5,919 nucleotides of DNA, taken from Pseudomonadota bacterium (lineage in GTDB: Bacteria; Pseudomonadota; Alphaproteobacteria; Rhizobiales; Hyphomicrobiaceae). This document shows positions 5,582-5,919 of the stretch, one piece after another. The notes beneath the pieces were generated by a model. It was given only the letters and a program-made list of their open reading frames with translations, searched no databases and was not told the origin of the DNA. The first letter of the stretch is position 1. The number at the start of each line of letters is the position of its first letter. The stretch spans positions 1 through 5,919 of the forward strand of contig JAEWCT010000147.1 in assembly GCA_023390485.1 (NCBI GenBank), given 5' to 3'. Both the position numbers and the translations under genes were made by a program.

Positions 5582-5919
5582 ATGAAAACTTGCGATTTCT
5601 CGCAATTCGAAACACGACATCACTTCCAACCTGAGACCCGCGGTAGACCTCCATTGCCGAACAGCAAGAACACGCAACGAATTCTCATTGGCGAAATTTC
5701 CGGTGCGCACGGCATCCGTGGCGACGTTTTGGTTCGCGCGTATACCGAAACACCGCACGCCATTGCATCGTACGGACCGCTGACCGACGAATCCGGAAAG
5801 CGAAGTTTTTCACTTCGCGTCGTCCGCGTGACGAGCAAAGGGATCGTCGCGCGGATCAGTGGAATTGAGGATCGCAATGCCGCGGAGCCGTTGCGGGGAA
5901 TCAAGCTCTACGTAAGCCG
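5582..5919 (+). CDS. rimM: Ribosome maturation factor RimM, 5' part
   Basis: RimM binds S19 in the 30S head and assists late 16S rRNA processing and head assembly. The reading frame stays open to the window end (112 full codons). It contains the family N-terminal signature RILIGEISGAHGIRGDVLVRAYTE in parts: RILIG, GAHGIRGDV and the later RISGIEDRNAAEPLRGIKLYV, which ends the first barrel domain; the C-terminal PRC-barrel domain is beyond the window. Most RimM proteins begin a few residues before RILIG. ATG 5582 adds about 30 residues rich in His, Phe and Thr, whereas TTG 5654 would give a more typical start. Neither has a good ribosome binding site, so the true start is uncertain. trmD and rplS would be expected next. 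Confidence 0.93.
   Translation, partial: MKTCDFSQFETRHHFQPETRGRPPLPNSKNTQRILIGEISGAHGIRGDVLVRAYTETPHAIASYGPLTDESGKRSFSLRVVRVTSKGIVARISGIEDRNAAEPLRGIKLYVS

Overview
The window is GC-rich chromosomal DNA that looks alphaproteobacterial, probably from the order Hyphomicrobiales (Rhizobiales). Three things suggest this: the Ffh GTPase carries TRxD instead of TKxD and has a long Gly/Pro/Met-rich tail; ribosomal protein S16 has an Ala/Lys-rich tail; and ffh, rpsP and rimM are neighbours. This is inferred from protein character only, and I could not run a database search.

Left part (1-1137): no convincing gene lies in 1-240. A consensus extended -10 promoter (106-114) is followed by a leader with two predicted hairpins, an unrecognised 56-codon ORF (241-411) and a 10-bp perfect hairpin that begins inside the ORF's last codons. 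Next comes a secreted PagL-type acyloxyacyl hydrolase (551-1111), an outer-membrane lipid A 3-O-deacylase. It converges on the next gene across only 26 bp.

Middle part (1138-2945): a DUF2130 protein is encoded on the minus strand (1138-2430, TTG start). It has a CxxC motif, a long coiled coil and a D...E-x-K motif that suggests a PD-(D/E)XK-type nuclease domain. Its upstream region holds a 12-bp palindrome and a near-match to the alphaproteobacterial LexA box. The roughly 500 bp up to ffh are mostly non-coding. They contain a doubtful 42-codon ORF, a second 12-bp palindrome and a two-hairpin repetitive element of the type often mistranslated as 'WIPAFAGM'.

Right part (2946-5919): ffh (signal recognition particle GTPase) and rpsP (ribosomal protein S16) are closely spaced and probably co-transcribed. 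A very strong intrinsic terminator ends this unit. An unrecognised 125-codon gene with some resemblance to GrlR-type small barrel proteins follows, then a separate promoter, then the 5' part of rimM (30S maturation factor), which is cut by the window end. The usual ffh-rpsP-rimM cluster for protein targeting and ribosome assembly is therefore split here into separate transcription units.
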